From an uncultured Eubacteriales bacterium (GTDB lineage: Bacteria > Bacillota > Clostridia > Oscillospirales > Acutalibacteraceae), in the NCBI GenBank assembly GCA_900540085.1, contig UQEU01000009.1:1-64000 (forward strand): DNA of 64,000 nucleotides. The letters are read 5' to 3'. This document shows, one piece after another, positions 1 through 8,783 of this stretch (position 1 is its first letter; every line of letters begins with the position of its first letter). Position numbers and translations under genes: made by a program. The notes under the pieces are model-generated. The model saw only the letters and a program-made list of their open reading frames with translations, was not told where the DNA came from and did no database searches.

Positions 1-72
1 CATCAGTATGTAAACATAGTAGATTAGCAGTGCCGCAGCACAAAGACCGATAAATGCAATTATAATATTCAT
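1..72 (-). CDS. Possible KdpF-like small membrane peptide (partial)
   Basis: Only the first 24 codons lie in the window, and the gene continues past the left edge. The peptide begins MNIIIAFIGLCAAALLIYY, a single hydrophobic helix, and an excellent AGGAGG-type ribosome-binding site lies just upstream on the minus strand. Length and hydrophobicity resemble KdpF, the accessory peptide that opens many kdpFABC potassium-ATPase operons, but KdpA is outside the window. Another short membrane peptide is possible. Confidence 0.45.
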   Translation of the reverse strand, partial: MNIIIAFIGLCAAALLIYYVYILM

Positions 73-275
73 AGTCCTACCTCCTTGCATTACATTTTAG
101 CAACATAAAAATTAAATTTGGGTTAGCAGAATTCACGGCGTATTAAGATTGTATTAAGATTGAAAAAATCGAGCCCGATATGTTTTAAAACTGAAATGTT
201 AATAAAAACTGCGTTAAAAGGCACTGCAAAGCAAACTTCAGACATATTGTGTTCGACTTTGTTCATTTTAAATAA

Positions 276-470
276 TTACAACCACCCGAAAATCAATGCT
301 ATAGGAGCCGTAATGACGACGGTAAAGAAAAATACGGCAGCGAGAACACAAATCGGCATACCGATAAATACCACAAAAAAGGACAGATACGGATGCTTGA
401 ATGCGAAATGCTCCGCACGTGCTTCAATGCGCTTATCAAATTCGTGTATAGCTTTAAATATGGCTGACAT
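276..470 (-). CDS. Small membrane protein upstream of the kdpF-like peptide
   Basis: A 64-aa protein with a basic/acidic N-terminal half (KAIHEFDKRIEARAEHFAF) followed by a hydrophobic region of about 30 residues that can form one or two membrane helices. The start ATG is preceded by AAGGAGGGAT, a strong ribosome-binding site, which makes the gene credible and the overlapping plus-strand reading frame a shadow. It points the same way as the downstream peptide at the left edge, about 200 bases away, so the two may share a transcript. I do not recognise a named family. A membrane or regulatory accessory role is inference only. Confidence 0.6.
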   Translation of the reverse strand: MSAIFKAIHEFDKRIEARAEHFAFKHPYLSFFVVFIGMPICVLAAVFFFTVVITAPIALIFGWL

Positions 471-591
471 ATTTAATCCCTCCTTACGCTAACAGAATAG
501 CACAGGAGAAATAAAAACGGAAAAAAGACCTCATTGATTACTGTTAAGAAAAAATAAAGTCTCAATTAGTGGAACTTACCTGCCAAAATGG

Positions 592-635
592 AAAGCGGCG
601 GCAGAAAGAATAGAATCTTCCTGCCGCCGCTTTTT
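592..635 (-). terminator. Strong GC-rich hairpin, probably bidirectional
   Basis: Arms AAGCGGCGGCAG and CTGCCGCCGCTT form a perfect 12-13 bp stem, with a T-run on the plus side and an AT-rich tail on the minus side. It lies just past the 3' end of the minus-strand remnant at 642. Confidence 0.7.
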
Positions 636-641
636 GCTAAT

Positions 642-1008
642 TTATATTAAATCTTTTATTGCTTTTCTTAATTTCTCCAGCGCCTTTTCACACTTGTTAT
701 GAGCCGTATTTGCTGAGCTGTATTCGTGGTCGGTAGCAATATCCGTATACATCATCTTCTTGATTGGCTTCTTTTTCGGCTCGCCGTATTCGTCCAAATC
801 GTTATGATCCATATTAAACACACTATGGCATTCAAAGCAAAAACCGAGTCTTTGAGATAACATTTTCCGTTCGGTATACTCCAGTTCTTCGTATGTTTCC
901 CACAGTCGGGTATTTTAATTCTATTTTGATTGTATCTTTGGTACTTCCAAAATCTAATGAAGATTTAATAATTTCTACTTCGTCGGAATCAAAATACCTA
1001 TTGCTTTA
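642..1008 (-). pseudogene. Decayed gene remnant of unknown function
   Basis: The minus strand carries a 73-codon open frame from ATG 863, but no ribosome-binding site precedes that ATG. The frame stays coding-like upstream (...RLWETYEELEYTERKM) to a stop at 915-917. Another frame then continues coding-like sequence (RYFDSDEVEIIKSSLDFGS...IKIELKYPT) up to a stop at 1006-1008. Two adjoining plausible protein segments in different frames, with no start signal, are what a frameshifted, 5'-truncated gene looks like. The 3' part has Cys residues (CFECH) and a Lys-rich tail. The family is not recognised. Confidence 0.4.
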
Positions 1009-1110
1009 GGATTGCATAATCATATTCGATTTGAATGTAACATTGAAAGTATATTTTCATAAATAATTTATATGTTTTTTTAATTTCAGTTTCTTGTTTT
1101 ATCTTTTTAC

Positions 1111-1140
1111 TTGAAATTTATTGAGAGAATATTGTATAAT
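1111..1140 (+). promoter_or_regulatory. Sigma-A type promoter for the GH3 gene
   Basis: TTGAAA (1111-1116), an 18-bp spacer, then TATAAT (1135-1140). It overlaps the upstream part of the longest open frame and so supports the internal start at 1196. Confidence 0.6.
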
Positions 1141-1195
1141 ATATAATGTTTTAATAAATATTTATGAGAATGCAAAAGTGAAAGGAATATTTAGT

Positions 1196-3655
1196 ATGAA
1201 ACATACTGAAATTGTGAACAAAATGACTTTAGAAGAAAAAGCTCGTTTTGTTTCAGGTAAAGATTATTGGCACGCTTTCGGTTCGGACAAATACGGTTTG
1301 CCCGTTACCATGCTTACAGACGGACCTCACGGCTTGAGAAAGCAGGACACAAATCCGTCAAAGGAAAACAAAAAAGTCGGTCTCGGAAACTCTGTTCCGG
1401 CTACATGTATGCCTCCTGCATCAACAAATGTTTGTTCTTGGGACCCTGAACTTACATATAAAATGGGTCAGGCACTCGCAGACGAATGTATAAGAGAAAA
1501 GGTTTCTGTTATTTTGGGACCGGGTGCAAATATTAAACGCTCACCTCTTTGCGGAAGAAATTTTGAGTATTTTTCAGAAGACCCGTATCTTGCAGGTAAA
1601 ACTGCCGCTTCAATCATAAACGGTATTCAGTCAAAAGGCATCGGAGCATCTTTAAAGCATTTTGCATGTAACTCACAGGAAGCATTCAGAATGATTGTAA
1701 ATGAGTGCATAGATGAGAGAACTTTGAGAGAAATATATCTTGCTCAGTTTGAGATTGCCGTAAAAGAGGCACAACCTTGGACAGTTATGAATGCTTATAA
1801 CCGTCTTAACGGTACATATTGTTCTCAAAATGAGTGGCTTCAGCAAAAAGTTTTGAGAGATGAATGGGGCTTCAAAGGTCTCATTGTTACAGACTGGGGT
1901 GCAAGTGTTGACAGAGTAGAGGGAGTTAAATACGGTACAGACCTTGAAATGCCGTCGTCAGGCGAATACAATATTCAAAAAATTATTGATTCGGTAAATA
2001 ACGGCACTCTTTCTATGGAAGATTTAGACGCTCGTGTTGACAATGTTGTTGAACTTATCTTGAAATCAAAAGAAACATTAGAGAATGCAAAAGACGAGTG
2101 TGACTACGATAAAAATCATCAGACAGCCCGTGAAGTTGCAGAAGGCTCTATGGTTCTTATGAAAAATGAAGGCAATGTTCTTCCTCTTAAAAAAGGTCAA
2201 AGAATTGCAGTAATCGGTGAAATGGCAAAATCTCCGAGATATCAGGGACCGGGCTCGTCTGTTGTTAATCCGACAAGACTCGACAACGCTTATGACAGTC
2301 TTGTTGAACTTGGCTTTGAGTGTGATTATGCTCAAGGTTACAGAAAGAGCGAAGATGTAAGGGATGATATTCTTGTTAAAGAAGCAGTTTGCAAAGCTAA
2401 AACTGCCGATGTTGCAATAGTATTTGCAGGTTTGACAGAGGGCTTTGAGGCTGAGGGTTATGACAGAAATACTATGGATATGCCTCAATGCCACAATGAT
2501 CTTATTCATGCAGTATGCGATGCAAATGAAAATACTATCGTTGTTCTTGCAGGCGGTTCTGTTGTTAAGATGCCTTGGATTTCGGAAGTTAAGGGACTTT
2601 TGAACTCACTTTTGGGCGGTCAGGCAGGCGGAAGTGCAGTTGCAAGACTTCTTGCAGGTGTTGTTAATCCGAGCGGTAAACTTGCAGAAACATATCCGCT
2701 TTGTCTTGAAGACAATCCAACTTTTGGAAATTATCCGAAAAAAGTTGCAAGCGAGCATAAAGAAAGCGTATATATCGGCTATCGTTATTACGATACTGCT
2801 AAAAAAGATGTTTTGTTCCCATTTGGATTCGGACTTTCATATACAGAGTTTGAGTACAGCGATATTAAATTGTCTTCAAACAGTATCAAAGATACAGATG
2901 AAGTTACAGTTTCTTTCAAAATTAAAAATGTCGGAGAATACGACGGCGCAGAAATTGCTCAAGTATATGTAAAAGATGTTGAAAGCACTATTTTCAGACC
3001 TGAAAAAGAACTCAAAGGCTACAAAAAAGTATTCCTTAAATCAGGTGAGGAAACAGAAGTTGAGATTTCTTTGTCAAAGCGTGCTTTTGCTTTCTACAAT
3101 GTAAATGCAGAAGATTGGTGTGTTGAAAGCGGAAAGTTTGACATTCTCGTTGCAGCGTCAAGCAGAGATATAAAACTTACCGAAACAGTTACCGTTGAAA
3201 GCACTTCAACAGTTGAAATTCCCGATTACAGAGAAACTGCACCTTCATACTATACTGCAGATATTCAAAATATCAGCGATGATGAATGGTCGGCTGTTTA
3301 TGGTGAATTGCCTGTTCGTGAACTTGATAAAAGTGCAGAATTGACAATTTACAACTGTCTTGATGACGCCCGTCATACAAAATGGGGTGCAAGAATTTGC
3401 AAGATTGTTTCAAAGGTAATGGTAAAATTCGGAAGCAGTGAGAACGGAGACGGTCAAATGCTTCAGCAGATGGCTCTTCAAATTCCGATTAGAAACTTCA
3501 TTGCGATGTCTATGGGAGTTTTCAGTGAAAAAATGGCTAAAGGCTTGCTTGAAATACTTAACGATGACCAAAGCACAGGCAAAGGTCTCGGCAAAATTCT
3601 TGCAGGCATACCTCATGCACTTGCAAATATCAAATTCTTAATCAATTCAATTTAA
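1196..3655 (+). CDS. Glycoside hydrolase family 3 beta-glucosidase-like enzyme
   Basis: An 819-aa intracellular GH3 enzyme (no signal peptide) expected to release terminal beta-linked glucose or a related sugar. The N-terminal TIM barrel starts with MTLEEKARFVSGKDYW and TDGPHGLR. The nucleophile is Asp233 in VTDWGA. The alpha/beta sandwich domain follows (GSSVVNP, GFEAEGYDR), then a fibronectin III-like domain near residues 590-660. About 100 extra residues at the C-terminus (SAVYGELPVRE to IKFLINSI) are amphipathic and not part of the classic GH3 core. Start chosen at ATG 1196 because AAAGGA lies 9 bases upstream and the longer frame begins inside the promoter. The next gene is a sugar symporter, consistent with import and then hydrolysis. 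Exact substrate not determinable. Confidence 0.9.
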   Translation: MKHTEIVNKMTLEEKARFVSGKDYWHAFGSDKYGLPVTMLTDGPHGLRKQDTNPSKENKKVGLGNSVPATCMPPASTNVCSWDPELTYKMGQALADECIREKVSVILGPGANIKRSPLCGRNFEYFSEDPYLAGKTAASIINGIQSKGIGASLKHFACNSQEAFRMIVNECIDERTLREIYLAQFEIAVKEAQPWTVMNAYNRLNGTYCSQNEWLQQKVLRDEWGFKGLIVTDWGASVDRVEGVKYGTDLEMPSSGEYNIQKIIDSVNNGTLSMEDLDARVDNVVELILKSKETLENAKDECDYDKNHQTAREVAEGSMVLMKNEGNVLPLKKGQRIAVIGEMAKSPRYQGPGSSVVNPTRLDNAYDSLVELGFECDYAQGYRKSEDVRDDILVKEAVCKAKTADVAIVFAGLTEGFEAEGYDRNTMDMPQCHNDLIHAVCDANENTIVVLAGGSVVKMPWISEVKGLLNSLLGGQAGGSAVARLLAGVVNPSGKLAETYPLCLEDNPTFGNYPKKVASEHKESVYIGYRYYDTAKKDVLFPFGFGLSYTEFEYSDIKLSSNSIKDTDEVTVSFKIKNVGEYDGAEIAQVYVKDVESTIFRPEKELKGYKKVFLKSGEETEVEISLSKRAFAFYNVNAEDWCVESGKFDILVAASSRDIKLTETVTVESTSTVEIPDYRETAPSYYTADIQNISDDEWSAVYGELPVRELDKSAELTIYNCLDDARHTKWGARICKIVSKVMVKFGSSENGDGQMLQQMALQIPIRNFIAMSMGVFSEKMAKGLLEILNDDQSTGKGLGKILAGIPHALANIKFLINSI

Positions 3656-3686
3656 GTTTAATCTTAAAATTAAATAATTATTTTAA

Positions 3687-3727
3687 AAAACCGAATTGCA
3701 ACTCGTTTTGCTTTTCGGTTTTGTTTT
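3687..3727 (+). terminator. Rho-independent terminator after the GH3 gene
   Basis: AAAACCGAA and TTCGGTTTT arms are followed by a T-rich run 31 bases past the stop codon. Confidence 0.65.
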
Positions 3728-3809
3728 TGTAAAAAATTGATTTAAATATCATATTTTGTAGGTGAATGAATATAAAAATAAAATAATTTAATCTTTTTTA
3801 TTATTTATC

Positions 3810-3839
3810 TTGACTAATATCAATTACAAATAGTATAAT
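3810..3839 (+). promoter_or_regulatory. Sigma-A type promoter for the GPH symporter
   Basis: TTGACT (3810-3815), an 18-bp spacer, TATAAT (3834-3839), about 30 bases before the GTG start. Confidence 0.65.
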
Positions 3840-3868
3840 TAAATTGTTATTTGAGAGGGGGCATTAAG

Positions 3869-5464
3869 GTGGGAAAATCACCAATAAATAACAACACATA
3901 TACTGCAAAAGAAAGAAATATGTACTTACTCGGTATGTTGGGACAAAATATGCTTTACAACATTATCGGTACGGGACTTTATTTCTATTTGCAAAATGTT
4001 ATCTTCCTTCCTGCAATGGCAATAGGCGTAATTATGTTTGTTGCAAGAGTGTGGGACGCTGTAAACGACCCAATGATGGGTACAATTGTAGATAAAACGC
4101 ATTCAAAATGGGGCAAGTGCAGACCGTATTTAATCTTTGCACCACCTGTAATATGCGTGATTACAATTTTGTGTTTCTGCAACGGTATTTACACCGAAGC
4201 GTCTGAAACAGGCAAAATTCTTATTGTAGCATGGGCTGCTGTTTCGTATATACTTTGGGGTATGGCTTATACAGTAGGCGATATTCCGCTTTGGGGTATT
4301 ACGGCACTTATGACAGACGATGAAAAAGACCGTTCAAAGATACTTGCACTTGCAAGAATTGCAGCAGGTATCGGCGGTATAATGGTGCTCATTACCGTTA
4401 TAGCACAAGAAGTCGGCAGAGTTTTCCAAAAAGGCATCGACCCTTCCGACGCAACTGCGATGAATGGTGCTATGCAAAAGGGCTTTATTGTAACTGCTGT
4501 TGTAACAACTGTTATAGCATCCGTTTTGTTTGAACTTACAGGTTTGTTTACAAGAGAGCGTGTAACACAGAGTGACGAAAGACATACTCTTAAAGAGAAT
4601 TTTAAATTGATGTGGACAAATAAACCGTTCAGACAAATTCTCATTTCAAGTGTATTGAGAAGTCCTATCCAACTTCTTATGATTGTTGCTATGACGCTTC
4701 TCACATATTATTTCGGTAACGGCAATATGATGACTGCGATTATACAACTTGCAGTAATCGGTGGCGCAATATTCGGTGGACAGTTTATTGCAATGGCACT
4801 CGTTCCTAAAGTTATCGAGAAAGTAGAAAAGAAAACACTTTACAATATTTCAAGTGCCGGCGGTGCAATTCCGTTTGCATTGATTTTTGTGTTTTATAAA
4901 ATGGCAGATCCGGCAAAGGGCGGTCTTGACCAGCCGTTATGGCTTGCACTCAGTTTTGTAGGTTTCTTGCTTGCGGGTGCAAGTATGGGTGCGGTAAATG
5001 TTTTGCAGTCAGTTATGATTGCCGACTGTATTGACTATGAAGAATATGTTAATCCTAAAGGCATAAGACCTGACGGCGTTTTCTTCTCCGGTCAGTCGTT
5101 TGCAACAAAACTCGCTTCGGGTATCGCTTCTATTTTAAGTGCGGCAGTTTATGCTTATGTAGGATACAGTGATGAAAATGTTGCAATGATGACAAATGCA
5201 CTTAATAATGGTGCAAACTTTAAAGTTGACTTTGAACCGTATGCAACAGCAATGATTTTCCTGTGTTCAATTCCTCCGGCAATCGGACTTCTTCTTTCAG
5301 TTATTCCGACACTCAAGTATGCTTTGAGTGACAAAGAACATTCAAGAATACTTGAAGAACTTAAAGTCAGAAGAGCACAAAGAGAAATCGGCAATGCTGA
5401 CGGAGAAAATGCTGAAGAAGTACAAGACGGCGTTTCTGAAGTTGAAAATAATAAAACAGAATAG
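3869..5464 (+). CDS. GPH-family (MelB-like) sugar:cation symporter
   Basis: A 531-aa integral membrane protein with about 12 hydrophobic segments. The family signature is visible near the N-terminus (RVWDAVNDPMMGTIVDKT, then GKCRPYLIF). This glycoside-pentoside-hexuronide family within the MFS fold imports glycosides with Na+ or H+. The C-terminus is a hydrophilic acidic tail of roughly 50 residues. Start chosen at GTG 3869, since AGAGGGGG sits 7 bases upstream, whereas the longer TTG frame would begin inside that ribosome-binding site. It follows the GH3 gene but has its own promoter and terminator. Beta-glucoside import is inferred from the neighbour only. Confidence 0.88.
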   Translation: MGKSPINNNTYTAKERNMYLLGMLGQNMLYNIIGTGLYFYLQNVIFLPAMAIGVIMFVARVWDAVNDPMMGTIVDKTHSKWGKCRPYLIFAPPVICVITILCFCNGIYTEASETGKILIVAWAAVSYILWGMAYTVGDIPLWGITALMTDDEKDRSKILALARIAAGIGGIMVLITVIAQEVGRVFQKGIDPSDATAMNGAMQKGFIVTAVVTTVIASVLFELTGLFTRERVTQSDERHTLKENFKLMWTNKPFRQILISSVLRSPIQLLMIVAMTLLTYYFGNGNMMTAIIQLAVIGGAIFGGQFIAMALVPKVIEKVEKKTLYNISSAGGAIPFALIFVFYKMADPAKGGLDQPLWLALSFVGFLLAGASMGAVNVLQSVMIADCIDYEEYVNPKGIRPDGVFFSGQSFATKLASGIASILSAAVYAYVGYSDENVAMMTNALNNGANFKVDFEPYATAMIFLCSIPPAIGLLLSVIPTLKYALSDKEHSRILEELKVRRAQREIGNADGENAEEVQDGVSEVENNKTE

Positions 5465-5483
5465 AAAATTATATATATTCATA

Positions 5484-5514
5484 AAAAAGAGCAGGCGAAA
5501 GCCTGCTTTTTTTT
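5484..5514 (+). terminator. Rho-independent terminator
   Basis: GCAGGC-GAAA-GCCTGC stem with a GNRA-type loop and eight T residues. Confidence 0.85.
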
Positions 5515-5588
5515 ATGTTTATTTTTATTAAGATTTAAAGTTGTTTTTTAAGTTTTGATTTTGTTTTTTTGCCTCGCAAAATTTACAA

Positions 5589-5615
5589 GCACTGTTATGA
5601 AGGGTATAACAGTGC
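5589..5615 (+). repeat. Perfect 10-bp inverted repeat upstream of the HTH gene
   Basis: GCACTGTTAT and ATAACAGTGC flank a 7-base loop (GAAGGGT). CCTT directly after the stem could pair with AAGG in the loop, so a pseudoknot is conceivable. There is no T-run, so this looks more like an operator or mRNA element for the gene at 5697 than a terminator. Confidence 0.45.
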
Positions 5616-5696
5616 CCTTTTACAAGGAAATGTTCCGTGAACAACGACTATATACATTTCCGAAAAAATATTTAATAATGTGAAAGGAGAGTAAAG

Positions 5697-5984
5697 ATGA
5701 AAGAGGTATATACCAATATGGAACCGAGTGAAATTGAAAGTGAAAATCTGTGCGGCGTTTACAGAGATATTGCCAATTTGCTTGATGTAGAAGCTGCAAT
5801 AAAAATACATTCAGCTTACCGAGGTACACAGGTAACTTTTCCTGTGAACTTAGTCACAAAAGATTTTATAGCAGATAAAATCATTTGTGAATATGACGGT
5901 ACAAATATCAAGAAGCTTGCTTCAAAGTACGGTTACAGTGAAAAATGGGTAAAAAAAATCATCAAAGAAAGAAAAAACGATTAA
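5697..5984 (+). CDS. Small Mor-like HTH DNA-binding protein
   Basis: A 95-aa protein. The central stretch (IANLLDVEAAIKIHSAYRG, then TQVTFPVN) matches the shape of the Mor/CD3324-type transcription factor family: a short helical dimerisation region, a beta segment, then a C-terminal helix-turn-helix (IKKLASKYGYSEKWVKKII). A good ribosome-binding site (AAAGGAGAG) precedes ATG 5697. In phage Mu, Mor activates middle transcription, and bacterial relatives are small regulators of unknown target. An inverted repeat about 80 bases upstream is a candidate autoregulatory site. No phage genes surround it. A link to the large gene at 6336 is possible but unsupported. Confidence 0.65.
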   Translation: MKEVYTNMEPSEIESENLCGVYRDIANLLDVEAAIKIHSAYRGTQVTFPVNLVTKDFIADKIICEYDGTNIKKLASKYGYSEKWVKKIIKERKND

Positions 5985-6000
5985 AAAGGTTGTTTAAATG

Positions 6001-6025
6001 AGCAAGGGCAGTTCCTGCCCTTGCT
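6001..6025 (+). terminator. Perfect hairpin after the HTH gene
   Basis: AGCAAGGGCAG-TTC-CTGCCCTTGCT, an 11-bp perfect stem 17 bases past the stop codon. Only a weak T-run follows, so termination may be partial. The rest of 6026-6335 is very AT-rich (many A/T runs). I see no gene or clear promoter in it. Confidence 0.55.
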
Positions 6026-6335
6026 TGTAAAATAATGTAAAATGAGAATATGCAGTGAAAAACGAAAACAAAACAATTGTTTATTGTATATAATAAATCA
6101 ATTCGTGTATTTCTGAAAGTGCTAATGACAGATAGTATTTATTTATAAAAATTGTTAAAAGTTTTATTTAAAATATAAATACATTAAAATATTGTGATAA
6201 AATTATAAAAAGCAAAACAAAGTCCAATAAATAAGACCTAAATAGAAAATATATTGCAAATTACATCAAAGCAATTTATATTGAAATTACAGCGTATTTG
6301 CATACTGGCAAAAAATATTTGAGGAGAATATTGAT

Positions 6336-8732
6336 ATGGATTCAAATGAAGAAATTAAAATACAACTTTTAACGAATAATGAAATAACTGTTGAAGATAA
6401 ATATGATATTGATAAAATCATCTTTGATTTAAATGGTCAGATTGATTTGTTATCAAATAAATCTGATAAATATGATTATTTGGTATCTATTGGCAGCGGA
6501 ATACTTTGCGGTATACTTGATATACTTTGGGTTGGAGAATTCAGTTTAGAGAATGGACGAAATATAGCAAGTAATAAAGTTGACGAATTTGTTAAAAAGA
6601 CTGCAAAAATGCTTGGATGTAAAACTGATGATTTACAATCATCGGTTAAATTTCTTGAAAAGAAATTTCCCATCCCAAGTGATGGCAATACGGCTGATTT
6701 TGGTGGTGGGTTGCAACATCATCTACGGGATTTTGCCCATCATCCAACTATAGCAGGATTGATGTTTTCAATGCTTACTCAATTTACTTCAAAATCATAT
6801 GGCACAGATGTGAATGGTTGTTTTAAAGTTGTTGATGTTCCTGAAAAAAGCAAGATTTTTATAGGAAAAGATGTTCCTGAAAAAATATTGTTCGGTACTC
6901 TGGTTTGGTTTTTTCATCTTGTTAGCGATGTTGCCGGATCAAGCGATTCCGTTGGAAAAAGCGGAGGTACAGGGATACCGGGCCCGATACTTGCTTTAGC
7001 AAAAGAATTATCGGTACTTCCAATTTTTAAAAATCTACAGGTGAATGATAATTCTCCGTCTGTTTTTCTATCGAAACTGTTCAACGGAACTTTACTTGCA
7101 AAACATGATGAATCTGGGGCGATTGTCAAAGATACTGTATTAAAGTTCGATTTGCGTGGAGAACTTGGTGTTGGAATTGAACTTGGACGACAAGCTATTC
7201 CTGTTATTGCAAATGAATGTATCGTAAGGACTTTTTATTTTCTTCGCCATTTTGCAATGCAAATGCGTGTAAATAATGTTCATTCATTTTCCGATTTGAA
7301 AAATATTAACTGGGCAAAAGTAAAGCTAGTAAATAATCCAACGATTACGAGAATGCTTACAATTTCAACTGGAGTTTTTACTACTCTCGATATAGGTGAA
7401 GCTATAATTTCTCAAAAATATTGGGTATCTGTTAACTATATAGGTGTTGGCAGATTTGCGGTTGCCATAGGTGAAGATGTAAATTGGTGCTTAAAAGCAA
7501 GAAAAGTCAAAAAAATTAAACAAATGTATGAAAATATAAAACAAAATTTATTTGTACATTCAGATAATAAAATTTATGAAAGAATGGGTAATGATATGGT
7601 TAGGGATATGAATATTGACAAATTTGGTTTAACAGTTGAACAAACAGAAATTTTGTATAATCTTGAATATTATAAAACGCTAAATGATATACAAAACACT
7701 AAATTGCCAATTAACAGTGAAAGTATAAAACAACTGAAAATAGCGTGGCTCAATGAATGGAAAGAATATATAACAAAAGGCTTTTCTAGTTTTTTGCAAA
7801 TTGAAAATACAGAATTGCATTGGTACAACAGCGAAGAAGAATTAATACAAAAAGTAGAAGAAAATGACCCTTATAAAATATGGTTTCGTTTAGTTTTGCT
7901 TGAAGTTATGCTTTTTGAACCATACTATCCGTTGAGTCTTGAAAAAGATAAAAATGATAAAGATGTACCAAGTCGAAAGTATAAGGAACTTCAAAATGTT
8001 ATTAATGGATATAAAAAAAGCGTTGGTGACAGATATCTTGATTTATTTTTCAGCGGAAATTACTATACTAAAGGCTATATAAAAAGATTACGAAGATGTT
8101 ACGATAAAGTAATTCGTGAATTAAATGAGGTTTTAAAAACTGTGTTGACATCGGTAACTGTTACTGCAGTCATTGCAATTGTTACTGTTGTAGCAGCAGG
8201 AGCATTTGCACCTGCAATTGCTGTTGCTTTGGTTGGCTCAAATTTTGCAGGACTTAGCGGTGCAGCTTTAACCGGTGCTTGTTTGGCTTATCTTGGCGGA
8301 GGAGCGATTGCAGCAGGTGGCTTAGGAATGGCAGGAGGCACAGCAGCTATTGTAGGAGGCGGTGCTATTCTCGGGCTTGGTGTCGGTGCAGGTGTAGGCA
8401 GTGCCACCGGTATGGCAACTTTAACAGGTGAGAAAAACACTATTATTCAGTCTGCAAAGTTACTTGTAGCAGTTAGAGAAATATTTCTTAATGATGAACA
8501 CGATGTGGAATATTCTAACAGCATTTACGAAAAGTATGTCCAAAACATCACAGATATTGAAAAAAGATTGGTTGAATTAAGATTAAAGGCAGATGTGGCA
8601 AGCGGTAAAGAAAAGAAAGATTTAAAAGATGACATTAAAAAGATGGAAGAGTCTGTTGAGGCTATGAAAATTGCCCGAAAAAGTTTATTGAAGTTTAAAA
8701 CATCCTTTGAGCAGGGACAAAATTCGGATTAA
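6336..8732 (+). CDS. Large uncharacterised membrane-associated protein
   Basis: A 798-aa protein with no signal peptide and no named domain that I can assign. The N-terminal half contains hydrophobic stretches (LVSIGSGILCGILDILWVG near residue 50; TIAGLMFSMLTQF near 140), the striking motif LQHHLRDFAHHP (about 126-137) and a Gly/Ser-rich loop (SGGTGIPGP). The middle is hydrophilic and helical. Residues about 600-695 form a glycine-zipper-like hydrophobic block, followed by a charged coiled-coil tail. GAGGAG lies 12 bases before ATG 6336. TTA-rich leucine codons and isolation between unrelated genes suggest an acquired gene. The glycine-zipper block resembles pore-forming segments, but any toxin or defence role is speculation. 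Confidence 0.75.
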   Translation: MDSNEEIKIQLLTNNEITVEDKYDIDKIIFDLNGQIDLLSNKSDKYDYLVSIGSGILCGILDILWVGEFSLENGRNIASNKVDEFVKKTAKMLGCKTDDLQSSVKFLEKKFPIPSDGNTADFGGGLQHHLRDFAHHPTIAGLMFSMLTQFTSKSYGTDVNGCFKVVDVPEKSKIFIGKDVPEKILFGTLVWFFHLVSDVAGSSDSVGKSGGTGIPGPILALAKELSVLPIFKNLQVNDNSPSVFLSKLFNGTLLAKHDESGAIVKDTVLKFDLRGELGVGIELGRQAIPVIANECIVRTFYFLRHFAMQMRVNNVHSFSDLKNINWAKVKLVNNPTITRMLTISTGVFTTLDIGEAIISQKYWVSVNYIGVGRFAVAIGEDVNWCLKARKVKKIKQMYENIKQNLFVHSDNKIYERMGNDMVRDMNIDKFGLTVEQTEILYNLEYYKTLNDIQNTKLPINSESIKQLKIAWLNEWKEYITKGFSSFLQIENTELHWYNSEEELIQKVEENDPYKIWFRLVLLEVMLFEPYYPLSLEKDKNDKDVPSRKYKELQNVINGYKKSVGDRYLDLFFSGNYYTKGYIKRLRRCYDKVIRELNEVLKTVLTSVTVTAVIAIVTVVAAGAFAPAIAVALVGSNFAGLSGAALTGACLAYLGGGAIAAGGLGMAGGTAAIVGGGAILGLGVGAGVGSATGMATLTGEKNTIIQSAKLLVAVREIFLNDEHDVEYSNSIYEKYVQNITDIEKRLVELRLKADVASGKEKKDLKDDIKKMEESVEAMKIARKSLLKFKTSFEQGQNSD

Positions 8733-8746
8733 ATGCTAAAATAAAA

Positions 8747-8783
8747 AACAGCAGTTATGAATTTTATCATAACTGCTGTTTTT
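8747..8783. terminator. Bidirectional terminator between convergent genes
   Basis: A perfect 14-bp stem (AACAGCAGTTATGA / TCATAACTGCTGTT) with A/T tracts on both sides. It serves both the 798-aa gene and the minus-strand gene, whose stop codon lies inside the stem. Confidence 0.85.

Noticed and set aside
160..492. 110-codon plus-strand open frame
   Set aside because: Antisense to a small membrane gene with a strong ribosome-binding site, and it has none of its own. Starts at a non-ATG codon in AT-rich DNA.
2078..2509. 143-codon minus frame within the GH3 gene
   Set aside because: Antisense shadow of a well-conserved enzyme.
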